The notes beneath the pieces were generated by a model, which had not been told where the DNA came from, did no database searches, and worked only from the letters and a program-made list of their open reading frames with translations. Both the position numbers and the translations under genes were made by a program. From CADCVT01 sp036389485 (GTDB lineage Bacteria > Actinomycetota > Thermoleophilia > Solirubrobacterales > Solirubrobacteraceae), in assembly GCA_036389485.1 (NCBI GenBank), contig DASVPR010000025.1, positions 49,315-113,314 on the forward strand: DNA of 64,000 nucleotides. The letters run 5' to 3'. Position 1 is the first letter of the stretch; each line of letters starts with the position of its first letter. Of the stretch, positions 17,049 to 24,929 are shown one piece after another.

Positions 17049-18373
17049 TCGGTGGCGCTCGAGCCCGCCGCGATCTTCCGCAGGTCGAGCGCCTTGTCCA
17101 GGGTCTCCTCGTCGACGCCCTGCTCGCGCGCGACCTCGCGGAGGGTGCGGCCGCTCTTGGCCGCCTCCTTGACGATGTCGGTCGCGCGGTCGTAGCCGAT
17201 GTACGGGTTCAGCGCGGTCGCGACGGCGAGCGTCGACTCGGCCGAGCGCTCGCAGCCGGCGAGGTTCGCCTCGACCCCGTCGACGACCTTCTCGGCGAGC
17301 AGCTCGCTCGCGCTGGAGAGCAGCTGGATCGACTGGAGCAGGTTGCGGGCGATCAGCGGGATGCGGACGTTCAGCTCGAAGTTGCCCTGCGAGCCCGCGA
17401 CGGTGATCGCGGCGTCGTTGCCGATGACCTGGCAGGCGACCTGCAGGACGACCTCGGGGATGACGGGGTTGACCTTCCCCGGCATGATCGACGAGCCCTT
17501 CTGCAGCTCGGGCAGCAGCAGCTCGCCGAGGCCGGCGCGCGGGCCGGAGCCCATCCACGCGAGGTCGTTGGCGATCTTCGTCAGCGAGACGGCGACGACC
17601 TTGAGCATCCCGCTCAGCTCGACCAGTGCGTCGCGCGCGCCCTGCGCCTCGAAGGGATCCTCGGGCGCTCGGACGTCGTGGCCGGTCGCCTCGGTCAGCA
17701 GCGCGCGGACGCGCTCGGCGAACTCCGGGTGCGTGTTCAGCCCGGTGCCGGTCGCCGTGCCGCCGAGCGGGATCTGCGCGACGTGCGGCAGCGCGGCCTC
17801 GACGCGCGCGCGGCCGAGGCGGATCTGCGCGGCGTAGCCGGCGAACTCCTGGCCGAGCGTGACGGGCACCGCGTCCATCAGGTGGGTGCGGCCCGACTTG
17901 ACGATGTCCTTGAACTCCCCGGCCTTGGCGGCGAACGACCGCTCGAGCCGCTCGAGCGCGGGCACCAGGCGGTCGCTCGCCTCGCCCAGCGCGGCGAGGT
18001 GCACGGCGCTCGGGAAGACGTCGTTGGACGACTGCCCCATGTTGACGTGGTCGTTCGGGTGCGCGCCCTCGCCCGCGATGTTCGCGATGACCTCGTTCGC
18101 GTTCATGTTCGACGAGGTGCCGGAGCCGGTCTGAAAGACGTCGATCGGGAACTGGTCGTCGTGCTCGCCCTCGGCCACCTGGTCGGCGGCGGCGGCGATG
18201 CGCTCGGCGAGGTCCGCGTCGAGGAGGCCGAGCTCGGCGTTGACGCGGGCGGCGGCGCCCTTGATGCGGCCGAGCCAGCGGACCACCGACACCGGGACCC
18301 GCTCGCCGGAGACCGGGAAGTTCCCGATCGCCTTGTTCGTCTCGCCGCCCCAGAGCTGCTCCGCCGTAGCCAT
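17045..18373 (-). CDS. fumC: Class II fumarate hydratase
   Basis: 442 residues from the ATG at 18373, preceded by a GGAGG-like site. It shows WGGETNKAIGNFPVSG at the N-terminus, GSGTSSNMNANEV, GRTHLMDAVPVTLGQE and the fumarase/aspartase signature GSSIMPGKVNPV at about 293-304. The homotetrameric, iron-free enzyme interconverts fumarate and malate in the TCA cycle. Length is standard (about 460). No other TCA gene is adjacent. TAG stop shared with the convergent GH2 gene (CTAG). Confidence 0.95.
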   Translation of the reverse strand: MATAEQLWGGETNKAIGNFPVSGERVPVSVVRWLGRIKGAAARVNAELGLLDADLAERIAAAADQVAEGEHDDQFPIDVFQTGSGTSSNMNANEVIANIAGEGAHPNDHVNMGQSSNDVFPSAVHLAALGEASDRLVPALERLERSFAAKAGEFKDIVKSGRTHLMDAVPVTLGQEFAGYAAQIRLGRARVEAALPHVAQIPLGGTATGTGLNTHPEFAERVRALLTEATGHDVRAPEDPFEAQGARDALVELSGMLKVVAVSLTKIANDLAWMGSGPRAGLGELLLPELQKGSSIMPGKVNPVIPEVVLQVACQVIGNDAAITVAGSQGNFELNVRIPLIARNLLQSIQLLSSASELLAEKVVDGVEANLAGCERSAESTLAVATALNPYIGYDRATDIVKEAAKSGRTLREVAREQGVDEETLDKALDLRKIAAGSSATD

Positions 18374-18431
18374 CCCGCGCCTCCGCTTCAAGAAATCGTC
18401 CCCCTGGACGGTACTGCCACACTGTTGCGCG

Positions 18432-20132
18432 ATGCCGTTGACCCGCCGTCATCTGATGCAGCGGGCCGCGCTCGCGAGCGGCGCGCTGGCGCTCGGCCCG
18501 TCGTTCTGGCAGCGGGCAGTGGCCGCGGCCGCGACGCCCGGCGACGGCCCGTACGGCCCGCTCGGCCCGCCGGACGCCAACGGCATCCGGCTCCCGCAAG
18601 GCTTCAAGGCGCGGCTCATCGCGCGCGGCGGCCAGCCGGTCTCGGGCACGGCGTATCCGTTCCCCGTCCAGCCCGACGGCCAGGCGACCTACGCGACGCC
18701 CGACGGCGGCTGGATCCTCGTCACGAACTCGGAGACGCCGGGGCCGGGCGGCGGAGTGTCGGCGATCCGCTTCGGCTCCGACGGCGAGATCGCCGACGCC
18801 TACCGGATCCTCGCGGGCACGCAGCTGAACTGCTCCGGCGGCCCGACCCCGTGGGGGACGTGGCTGTCCTGCGAGGAGTTCGACACCGGTCAGGTGTGGG
18901 AGTGCGACCCGACGCGGGCGTCCCAGGGCGTGGCGCGGCCCGCGCTCGGCAACTTCAAGCACGAGGCCGTGTGCGTCGACTCGGTCGGGCAGCGCCTGTA
19001 CCTGACGGAGGACTTCGCGGACGGCAACCTCTACCGGTTCAGCCCCGCCGCGTACCCGGCGCTCGACGCGGGCGTGCTCGAGGTCGCGTCGGTGGCGGCG
19101 GACGGCGGCGTGCGCTGGCTCCTGGTCCCGAACCCGAACCCCGGCAACGGGCAGACGCCGACCCGCAAGCAGGTCCAGGGCGCGACCGTGTTCGCGCGCG
19201 CCGAGGGGATCTGGTTCGACTCGGGGATGGTCTACGTCGCCACGACGGCCGACGAGAAGATCCACGCCTACGACACGGTCGGCGAGCGGATCGAGGTGAT
19301 CTATGACAAGGCGAAGATCGCCAACCCGCCGCTGCAGATGCCCGACAACCTGTCGGTCTCGCCCTCCGGCGACCTCTTCGTGGCCGAGAACCACGACGCC
19401 GAGGACGGGCACCTCGACGTGGTGCTCCTGACGCCGGACCTCGAGATCGCGCCGTTCGTGAGCGTCGAGGGGCCGAAGCACATCTACGACAACCCGATTC
19501 TCGGGCCGAGCGAGCTGACGGGCCCGGTGTTCGACCCCTCGGGCACCCGCTTCTACTTCACGTCGCAGCGCGCGCGGGCCGCGGGCGGCGGGAGCGAGCC
19601 GGGGCCGGGCGAGGTCTACGAGGTCACCGGCCCGTTCCGGACGCAGCGGCCGGCGAGCGGGCCGCTGTCTCCCGGCAACCCGCGCGAGCCCGGCCAGGCG
19701 ATCGGGTCCGGCCAGGGAACGTCGCCGGGCGCGAAGCTGATCGGGCCGGCGCTCGGGATCGAGGTCCCGCGCCGGATCTCGTGGAGGCAGCTGCGCCGCC
19801 GCGGCCTGCCCGTCGCCATGACCGTCGACGGGCCCGCGAACATCGAGGTCACGGTGACGGCGCGGTTCATCCCCGTCGCGCGCCGAGGTCGGCCCGGGGC
19901 GAAGCGCAGGACGTACCGCCTCGCCCGCGCGAGGCGCCGCTTCGCCGGCGACGGGCCGCAGCTCCTCCGGCTGCGCTTCAGCGCCCGCACCTACGCGCTC
20001 CTGCGCGGCCGCCGCGCCTCCCTGCGCCTGGCCGTCCGCGTGAAGGTGGGCGACGCGAGCGTCACGCGCACGACGACGCTCGGCCCGCCGCCCCGCGCGA
20101 AGCGGCGGCGGAAGCGCCGCCGCCGCGCCTAG
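18432..20132 (+). CDS. Exported PhoX-like (DUF839) protein with Tat-type signal
   Basis: 566 residues. It starts MPLTRRHLMQRAALASG, a twin-arginine-type signal followed by an Ala-rich h-region. The body has the PhoX/DUF839 beta-propeller flavour: GGPTPWGTWLSCEE, FKHEAVCVD, LYLTEDFADGNLYRF, MPDNLSVSPSGDLFVAEN and TGPVFDPSGTRFYF. PhoX family members are Ca-dependent, Tat-exported alkaline phosphatases, but many DUF839 proteins are of unknown activity. The last about 110 residues form an extra Arg/Lys-rich beta domain ending in a polybasic tail. A weak CACACT hexamer lies 8 nt before the ATG. Confidence 0.8.
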   Translation: MPLTRRHLMQRAALASGALALGPSFWQRAVAAAATPGDGPYGPLGPPDANGIRLPQGFKARLIARGGQPVSGTAYPFPVQPDGQATYATPDGGWILVTNSETPGPGGGVSAIRFGSDGEIADAYRILAGTQLNCSGGPTPWGTWLSCEEFDTGQVWECDPTRASQGVARPALGNFKHEAVCVDSVGQRLYLTEDFADGNLYRFSPAAYPALDAGVLEVASVAADGGVRWLLVPNPNPGNGQTPTRKQVQGATVFARAEGIWFDSGMVYVATTADEKIHAYDTVGERIEVIYDKAKIANPPLQMPDNLSVSPSGDLFVAENHDAEDGHLDVVLLTPDLEIAPFVSVEGPKHIYDNPILGPSELTGPVFDPSGTRFYFTSQRARAAGGGSEPGPGEVYEVTGPFRTQRPASGPLSPGNPREPGQAIGSGQGTSPGAKLIGPALGIEVPRRISWRQLRRRGLPVAMTVDGPANIEVTVTARFIPVARRGRPGAKRRTYRLARARRRFAGDGPQLLRLRFSARTYALLRGRRASLRLAVRVKVGDASVTRTTTLGPPPRAKRRRKRRRRA

Positions 20133-20171
20133 CCGCGCCGCCGCCCCCCACCGGCGCGACTCCTCGCCGCC

Positions 20172-21011
20172 TCACCCGCAGAACGCCTTCAGCTCCCGCG
20201 CGACTCCCACCGGGTCGTCGTAGGCCATGAGGAACCCGGTCCCGGGGAGGACGCGCAGCTGTGCGTCGGGGAAGAGGTCGAGCGCCTCCTCGGCGGTGGC
20301 GAGCGGGTGCTGCTCGTCCGCGTCGGCCCACAGGAGGAGGACGGGGACGTCGATCTCGGGGTAGGCGTCGAGCAGCTCGCGCTCGGCGGCCCGCGGCCAG
20401 CGGCGGGCGAGCCGCGCCCAGGAGCGGACGAGGTTCGGGTTGCCGGCGACGTCGGCGTACGCGTGGCGGACGAGGTCGCGCGCCGCGGGGCTGCGCGTCG
20501 CCGAGAGCGGCGGGCCCAGCGACGGGCGGACGAGGTGGCGCGCGGCGTGGGCGGCGACGCGGTCGAGCCCGGGCACCCCCCCGAGCCGCGCCGCCGGCCG
20601 CCAGCGCCGCTCGATCGGGCCGCGCCCGGCCGCGCGGTGCAGCCGGTTGGGCATGAGGACGAGCCGGCCCGGCGTGAGCTTCCTCGTCGCCGTCGCGCGC
20701 AGGAGGATCTCCGCGCCGGCGCCGTGCCCGCCGACCAGCGGTCGCGCACCGCAGACGTCGCGGCAGAACGCGGCCATGACCTCCGCCATCCAGTCGAGCG
20801 TGTACGGATGGCGCGGGCGGTCCTCCGAGTCGCCGTGCATCGGGAGGTCCGGCAGCACGACACGGAACCGGTCCGCGAGGTGCTCGACCACCGGCGCCAG
20901 CTCGCGGTGCGAGAGCAGCAGCGAGTGCAGCAGCGCCAGCGGCGGCCCCGTACCCGCCTCGCGGTACGCGACGCGCGCGCCGTCGGGAGCGTGGAAGAGG
21001 CGGAGCCTCAC
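20172..21011 (-). CDS. Alpha/beta-hydrolase-fold protein lacking the usual nucleophile and histidine
   Basis: 279 residues from GTG 21011. The fold is clear: YREAGTGPPLALLHS, VVLPDLPMHGDS and VPVLLLWADADEQHPL. The nucleophile elbow, normally G-H-S-x-G, reads GGHGAG with glycine at position 97, and the catalytic-histidine strand reads PGTGFLMAYDDP, with Phe260 where GH is expected. The acid (D230/D232) is kept. A hydrolase with Ser/His chemistry is therefore unlikely; it may be a non-catalytic or altered family member. It lies downstream of the lipoprotein gene on the same strand, separated by a GC-rich hairpin. Confidence 0.75.
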   Translation of the reverse strand: MRLRLFHAPDGARVAYREAGTGPPLALLHSLLLSHRELAPVVEHLADRFRVVLPDLPMHGDSEDRPRHPYTLDWMAEVMAAFCRDVCGARPLVGGHGAGAEILLRATATRKLTPGRLVLMPNRLHRAAGRGPIERRWRPAARLGGVPGLDRVAAHAARHLVRPSLGPPLSATRSPAARDLVRHAYADVAGNPNLVRSWARLARRWPRAAERELLDAYPEIDVPVLLLWADADEQHPLATAEEALDLFPDAQLRVLPGTGFLMAYDDPVGVARELKAFCG

Positions 21012-21032
21012 GGCGGCGCCGCCCCCGGCGCG

Positions 21033-21058
21033 GTGAGGGGCGGGGCCCCTCCCCTCAC
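21033..21058 (-). terminator. GC-rich inverted repeat at the lipoprotein gene end
   Basis: GTGAGGGG...CCCCTCAC with further internal G/C pairing forms a long near-perfect stem overlapping the stop codon of the lipoprotein gene. No T-run follows, so termination is plausible but unproven. Confidence 0.4.
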
Positions 21059-21591
21059 CCCCGCGCCTCCCCGGCGGCGAGCCCTTCGGCCAGCGCGGCC
21101 TCCGACGCCGTCGAGAGGGAGATCGCGGCGCTGCGCTCGAGCCGGTGGACCAGCTCGGCCTGGAGCGAGCTCTCGCTCGGCGCGCCCCTCCGCGCCGCGC
21201 CGACGAGGTAGCCGAGCTGCAGCGCTGCGCGCGGCGCGCTGGCGGCGCTCGCCTCGAGGTCCTCCGCGACGTCGGTCAGCACGACGCCGAGGTCCTGCAG
21301 CTCGCCGTCGGACTCCGCGCGCGCGACGCACTCGGACAGGAGCGTCCCGTGGTCGAGCCGCACCCCGCCCGGCGCCCGCTCCAGCGCCCGCTTCACGTCG
21401 CCCGACCCCGAGACGCACTCGAGCGGCATCGCCGGCCCGTCGTCGCCGGAGCAGCCCGCGAGGAGGGCCGCGGCGAGGAGGGCCGCGAGGGGGGCGCACC
21501 ACCGCGACCGCCGCGCCGCGGCGAGGAGGGGCGCGAGGGGGGCGCACCACCGCGACCGCTCGGCGGCAGCGGGGGAGGTGCGACGGGGCAT
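21055..21591 (-). CDS. Lipoprotein of unknown function with duplicated signal segment
   Basis: 178 residues. The N-terminus ends in a lipobox, ALLAGCSGDD, with Cys47 as the predicted lipidated residue. Ahead of it RSRWCAPLAxLLAAA occurs twice with a 16-residue period, from a DNA duplication, making an unusually long signal region. The mature part (about 130 residues) is helical, Ala/Glu/Leu-rich and matches no family I know; two cysteines (in LECVSG and LSECVA) could pair. The start is supported by TACGAT 6 nt upstream. It is divergent from the MATE gene with only 23 bp between. Confidence 0.7.
   Translation of the reverse strand: MPRRTSPAAAERSRWCAPLAPLLAAARRSRWCAPLAALLAAALLAGCSGDDGPAMPLECVSGSGDVKRALERAPGGVRLDHGTLLSECVARAESDGELQDLGVVLTDVAEDLEASAASAPRAALQLGYLVGAARRGAPSESSLQAELVHRLERSAAISLSTASEAALAEGLAAGEARG
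21458..21559 (-). repeat. In-frame tandem duplication in the lipoprotein signal region
   Basis: A 39-nt block at 21473-21511 recurs at 21521-21559 with one mismatch, at a 48-nt (16-codon) period. A 15-nt piece of it also precedes the first copy at 21458-21472. The product is a repeated RSRWCAPLA-LLAAA peptide. Confidence 0.85.
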
Positions 21592-21597
21592 CCCGGG

Positions 21598-21603
21598 ATC
21601 GTA
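21598..21603 (-). promoter_or_regulatory. -10 hexamer TACGAT of the lipoprotein gene
   Basis: TACGAT, 6 nt before ATG 21591. Its TA is the same base pair step used by the opposite-strand hexamer of the MATE gene. Confidence 0.55.
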
Positions 21604-21607
21604 GAGT
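21602..21607 (+). promoter_or_regulatory. -10 hexamer TAGAGT of the MATE gene
   Basis: TAGAGT, 7 nt before GTG 21615, sharing its TA with the minus-strand hexamer; together ATCGTAGAGT. Confidence 0.55.
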
Positions 21608-21614
21608 CGGCGCG

Positions 21615-22928
21615 GTGCTGCGCTCGGAGTTCGACCGCGAGATCCTGCGCCTCGCGGTCCCCGCTCTCGGCGCGCTCGCCGCCGAGCCGCTGCCAGCGCT
21701 GGCGGACACGGCGATCATCGGTCACCTCGGGACGACCGAGCTGGCGGCGCTCGCGCTCGCCGCCGCGCTGCTCACGTCGATCTTCAGCCTCTGCATCTTC
21801 CTCACCTACGGGACGACCGCGCAGGTCGCGCGGCTGCACGGCGCGGGGCAAAGGGAACGAGCGGGTGCGCTGGCCGCGCAGGCGCTCTGGCTTGGCCTCG
21901 GCATCGGGCTCGTGCTCGGCGCGACCGTCGCCGCGCTCGCGCCGCAGCTCATCGCCCTGCTCGGCGGCGAGGACCACACCGCGACCCTCGCCGCGCGCTA
22001 CCTGCGCATCGCGTCGACGGGCGTCCCGATGTTCATGCTGATCCTCGCCGGCCAGGGGTTCCTCCGAGGGATCTCCGACCTGCGCACGCCGCTGGTCGTG
22101 CTGGCGATCGGCAACGTCGCGAACGTCGTCCTGAACTACACGCTCGTCTACCCCGCCGGCCTCGGCCTCGACGGCAGCGCGATCGGCACCGCGGTCGCGC
22201 AGGCGGGGATGGGCGCGGCGTTCGTGGTCCTCCTCCTGAGACGGCCCGCGCAGACGCGCAGACCGAGATGGTCGCTGATGGCCCCGCTGGTCCGCATGGG
22301 CGGCGACCTCATCATCAGGACAGGCGCGCTGCTCGGCTCGTTCCTCGTCGCGAGCGCCGTGCTCGCCCGGATCGGCGAGGCGTCGCTCGGCGCGCACCAG
22401 GTCGCGTTCCAGCTCTTCGTCTTCCTCGCGCTCGTGCTCGACGCGATCGCGATCGCCGGGCAGGTCCTGGTAGGCCGGATGCTGGGCGCCGGCGACGCCG
22501 CCCGCGCGTACGCGGCCGCCCACCGGATGATCGTGCTGAGCGTCGGCGCCGGGCTCCTCCTCGCCGTGACGCTCCTCGCGCTCACCGACGTCATCCCCCG
22601 CGCGTTCACGAGCGACGACGCCGTGATCGAACGGGCGCAGACCGTCTGGCCGCTCTTCGCGCTGATGCAGCCGTTCGCCGCCGCCGTCTTCGCCCTCGAC
22701 GGCATCCTCATCGGCGCCGGCGACACCCGCTACCTCGCGGTCTCGATGGTGATCGCCGGCTTCGGCTTCTACGTCCCGATCGCGCTGCTCGCGCTGCACC
22801 TCGAGTGGGGGATCGCCGGCGTCTGGTGCGGCCTGCTCGCGCTGATGGCGGTCCGCCTGCTGACGCTCGGCGCGCGGTTCAGGAGCCGTCGCTGGGCGGT
22901 CGTGGGGGCACCGGCAGCCCGTGCTTGA
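21615..22928 (+). CDS. MATE-family efflux transporter (DinF-like)
   Basis: 437 residues from GTG, with about 12 hydrophobic segments. LAVPALGALAAEPLPALADTAIIGHLGTTELAALALA at the N-terminus is the MATE/DinF opening, and GQGFLRGISDLRTPLVVLAIGNVANVVLNY is the conserved loop around helix 4-5. MATE proteins export cationic drugs or other organic compounds in exchange for Na+ or H+; DinF-type members are common in actinobacteria. The 3' end overlaps the convergent PPK2 gene by 50 bp. No regulator gene is adjacent. Confidence 0.9.
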   Translation: MLRSEFDREILRLAVPALGALAAEPLPALADTAIIGHLGTTELAALALAAALLTSIFSLCIFLTYGTTAQVARLHGAGQRERAGALAAQALWLGLGIGLVLGATVAALAPQLIALLGGEDHTATLAARYLRIASTGVPMFMLILAGQGFLRGISDLRTPLVVLAIGNVANVVLNYTLVYPAGLGLDGSAIGTAVAQAGMGAAFVVLLLRRPAQTRRPRWSLMAPLVRMGGDLIIRTGALLGSFLVASAVLARIGEASLGAHQVAFQLFVFLALVLDAIAIAGQVLVGRMLGAGDAARAYAAAHRMIVLSVGAGLLLAVTLLALTDVIPRAFTSDDAVIERAQTVWPLFALMQPFAAAVFALDGILIGAGDTRYLAVSMVIAGFGFYVPIALLALHLEWGIAGVWCGLLALMAVRLLTLGARFRSRRWAVVGAPAARA

Positions 22929-23655
22929 CGAGCGCGCGCTCGATCTCCGAGTTCACCGTCTCGATCACCGACACCCGCGCGAACTTCTTCGAGTCGCCCG
23001 CGATGACGTGCCACGGCGCCTCCTCGGTGTGGGTGCGCTCGAGCATCTCCTCGACCGCCTCCTCGTACTCGCGGCGCCTGCCGCGGTTGCGCCAGTCCTC
23101 GTCGGTCAGCTTCCACGACTTCAGCGGATCGTCGCGGCGGCGCTCGAACCGCTTCAGCTGCTCGGCGTCCGAGATGTGGATCCAGAACTTCACGAGCATC
23201 ATCCCCTCGGCCGCGAGCGTCCGCTCGAAGTCGACGATCTCGTCGTAGGCGCGCCGCCAGTCCTTCTCCTCCGCGAACCCCTCGACCCGCTCGACGAGCA
23301 CCCGGCCGTACCAGCTGCGGTCGAGCACGGCCATGCCGCCCCACCCCGGCAGCGCCGGCCAGAAGCGCCAGAGGAAGTGGTGGCGCTTCTCGTCGTGCGT
23401 CGGCGCGGCGTAGCTCTTCACGCGCACGTGGCGCACGTCGAGCTCCTGCAGCAGGCGCTTGATCGCGCCGCCCTTCCCCGAGGCGTCCCAGCCCTCGAAG
23501 ACGCAGCAGACCGGCGGCCCCAGCTCGCCCGATCCGGTCAGCCCGGCGCAGTGCAGCCGCAGCTGCAGGAGCCGCTCCTGAGCCGATTCGAGCCGCTCCT
23601 CGTACTCCTTTCGCTTGAGCTTCAGGGAGAGATCGACGGCTTCGAGTCGGCCCAT
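22879..23655 (-). CDS. ppk2: Polyphosphate kinase 2 family protein
   Basis: 258 residues, the single-domain PPK2 size. Walker A FEGWDASGKGG (53-63) and Walker B MAVLDRSWYGRVLVERVEGF (about 109-128) are intact, as are the lid-type RRDDPLKSWKL and KFWIHISDAEQLKRFE segments. PPK2 enzymes transfer phosphate between polyphosphate and nucleotides. The class (NDP- or NMP-phosphorylating) cannot be assigned by eye. TAGGGT 6 nt before the ATG indicates a leaderless start. Its 3' end overlaps the MATE gene by 50 bp. Confidence 0.92.
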   Translation of the reverse strand: MGRLEAVDLSLKLKRKEYEERLESAQERLLQLRLHCAGLTGSGELGPPVCCVFEGWDASGKGGAIKRLLQELDVRHVRVKSYAAPTHDEKRHHFLWRFWPALPGWGGMAVLDRSWYGRVLVERVEGFAEEKDWRRAYDEIVDFERTLAAEGMMLVKFWIHISDAEQLKRFERRRDDPLKSWKLTDEDWRNRGRRREYEEAVEEMLERTHTEEAPWHVIAGDSKKFARVSVIETVNSEIERALVKHGLPVPPRPPSDGS

Positions 23656-23661
23656 GACCGA

Positions 23662-23667
23662 ACCCTA
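23662..23667 (-). promoter_or_regulatory. -10 hexamer TAGGGT of ppk2
   Basis: TAGGGT, 6 nt before ATG 23655, no Shine-Dalgarno. Confidence 0.55.
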
Positions 23668-23691
23668 CGCCAGCGATCCGTGTTCCAAACC

Positions 23692-23699
23692 TGCGCAAA
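23692..23699 (+). promoter_or_regulatory. TGCGCAAA motif, candidate operator (copy 1)
   Basis: TGCGCAAA lies about 50 bp before the small HTH gene. The same octamer lies 28 bp before the MerR gene start (24013-24020). Confidence 0.3.
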
Positions 23700-23748
23700 T
23701 GCGTCCGTTCGGGTGAAGACCGAGCGCAAGCTGCCGAACATGCCGTCC

Positions 23749-23961
23749 ATGAGCCGTGACCGCACCAACTCGCGCCTGGGACTCTCGACGTCCGAGGCCG
23801 CGCGCCACCTCGGCGTGTCCCTCTCGACCGTGCGCCGCTGGTCGGACGCCGGGTACCTGCGGGGCTATCGCACGCCGGGCGGCCAGCGCCGCTTCACCAT
23901 CGAGCAGCTCGACGAGTTCCTCTCCTCGCTGGAGCAGGACACGTCGCGCAAGAGCGCTTAA
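23749..23961 (+). CDS. Small BldC/excisionase-type winged-helix DNA-binding protein
   Basis: 70 residues consisting almost wholly of a MerR-type helix-turn-helix: LSTSEAARHLGVSLSTVRRWSDAGYLRGYRTPGGQRRF, where TPGGQRRF is the wing. This is the layout of BldC-like developmental regulators and of phage excisionases; BldC is the better guess in a chromosomal actinobacterial setting. An alternative ATG three codons upstream (23740) is equally possible. A second MerR-type regulator follows 86 bp downstream, separated by a strong hairpin. Confidence 0.8.
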   Translation: MSRDRTNSRLGLSTSEAARHLGVSLSTVRRWSDAGYLRGYRTPGGQRRFTIEQLDEFLSSLEQDTSRKSA

Positions 23962-23979
23962 GTCCTGCAACCTGCACAG

Positions 23980-24004
23980 AAGCGGTCGTCCTGCACGACC
24001 GCTT
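23980..24004 (+). terminator. Hairpin between the two MerR-type genes
   Basis: AAGCGGTCGT-CCTGC-ACGACCGCTT, a perfect 10-bp stem with a 5-nt loop just after the small HTH gene. There is no T-run, so it could be a terminator or an RNA-level control element. Confidence 0.5.
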
Positions 24005-24012
24005 GCGCGGGT

Positions 24013-24020
24013 TGCGCAAA
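24013..24020 (+). promoter_or_regulatory. TGCGCAAA motif, candidate operator (copy 2)
   Basis: Same octamer as at 23692-23699, here within the palindrome TTGCGCAA and close to the MerR gene start. Confidence 0.3.
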
Positions 24021-24047
24021 GCTGCCCAACGCTCGATACCTCCCGGC

Positions 24048-24917
24048 GTGAGCGCGATCCGCACGAACGCCGCCGCCGCGATGCTGGGCGTCAGCCCGAA
24101 CACCCTGCGCAGCTGGGAGCGCCGGTTCGGCTTCCCCTCCCCGCGCCGCAGCGCGGGCGGCCACCGGCAGTTCGACCTGGCCGAGATCGAGGCGCTGCGC
24201 CAGGCGCTCGAGGAGACGCACAACGTGTCCTCGGCGATCTCGATCGCGCGCGAGCGCGGCTCCGGCCCGTCGTCGCCGATGCGGCTGAAGTCGCTGCTCA
24301 GCCGCTTCGACGAGTCCGCGGCGGACCGCCTGCTCGAGGAGTCGCTCGCGGTGCGGTCGATGGAGCGGACGGTCGAGGAGATCCTCCTGCCCGCCGTCGG
24401 CGCGCTCGGCGAGGGCCGCGACCGCACGTCACCCGAGTACGGCTTCGGCTGGCGCTGGGCGACCGGCTGGCTCGCCGCGCAGACGCGCGCGGCGCCGCCG
24501 GCGCACCGCCAGGAGGGCGTGCTGCTGTTCGACGCCACGCGCGCGCTCGACTTCGACGCCCTGCACGCGCAGTCGCTCGAGATGGTCCTGCGCCGCGCGG
24601 GCCTGCGCGCGCTCACGCTCCCCGTCGACCTCGACCCGCTGCGCATCGGCCGCGCGCTCGTCGCGCTCACGCCGAGCGCGGTCGTGCTCGTCGGCCGCCA
24701 CGCGACGCTCGACACGTTCGGCCGGCTCGTCTACGCCGCGCGCCGCTCGACCGAGAACGTCGCCGTCTACGACTACCGCGGCGCGCTGCCCGAGACCGGC
24801 GCGACGACCGTGCCGCGGCTCGGCGAGCGGCCGATGGTGGCGCGCGAGAAGCTGCTCGCCGACCTCGACGAGCGCGCCCGCGGCGGCGCGACCGCGCGCG
24901 ACTCCGCCGCGCTCTAA
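24048..24917 (+). CDS. MerR-family regulator with degenerate cobalamin-binding-like C-terminus
   Basis: 289 residues from GTG 24048, with a weak GATACC hexamer 7 nt before it. Residues 1-70 are a MerR HTH (AAAMLGVSPNTLRSWERRFGFPSPRRSAGGHRQF). A helical cap-like region follows (SLLSRFDESAADRLLEESLAVRSMERTVEEILLPAVGALGEG), then a Rossmann-like part (GVLLFDATRALDFDALHAQSLEMVLRRAG). This order is that of CarH/LitR-type B12 photoreceptors, but the cobalamin-ligating D-x-H-x-x-G motif is not present. It is probably a regulator with another or no ligand. The target is unknown. Confidence 0.8.
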   Translation: MSAIRTNAAAAMLGVSPNTLRSWERRFGFPSPRRSAGGHRQFDLAEIEALRQALEETHNVSSAISIARERGSGPSSPMRLKSLLSRFDESAADRLLEESLAVRSMERTVEEILLPAVGALGEGRDRTSPEYGFGWRWATGWLAAQTRAAPPAHRQEGVLLFDATRALDFDALHAQSLEMVLRRAGLRALTLPVDLDPLRIGRALVALTPSAVVLVGRHATLDTFGRLVYAARRSTENVAVYDYRGALPETGATTVPRLGERPMVAREKLLADLDERARGGATARDSAAL

Positions 24918-24920
24918 CCT
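24915..24920 (+). promoter_or_regulatory. -10 hexamer TAACCT of thrS, overlapping the upstream stop codon
   Basis: TAACCT begins with the TAA stop of the MerR gene and ends 9 nt before ATG 24930. Confidence 0.5.
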
Positions 24921-24929
24921 CACGCGGCG

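Noticed and set aside
14832..19481. 1,549-codon minus-strand frame spanning cyclase, GH2, fumC and PhoX-like genes
   Set aside because: Crosses several well-supported genes on both strands; composition is that of a shadow frame.
24048..24917. B12-dependent CarH/LitR photoreceptor
   Set aside because: The architecture fits but the cobalamin-ligating D-x-H-x-x-G motif and the conserved cap-domain Trp/Glu/His pattern are not present.
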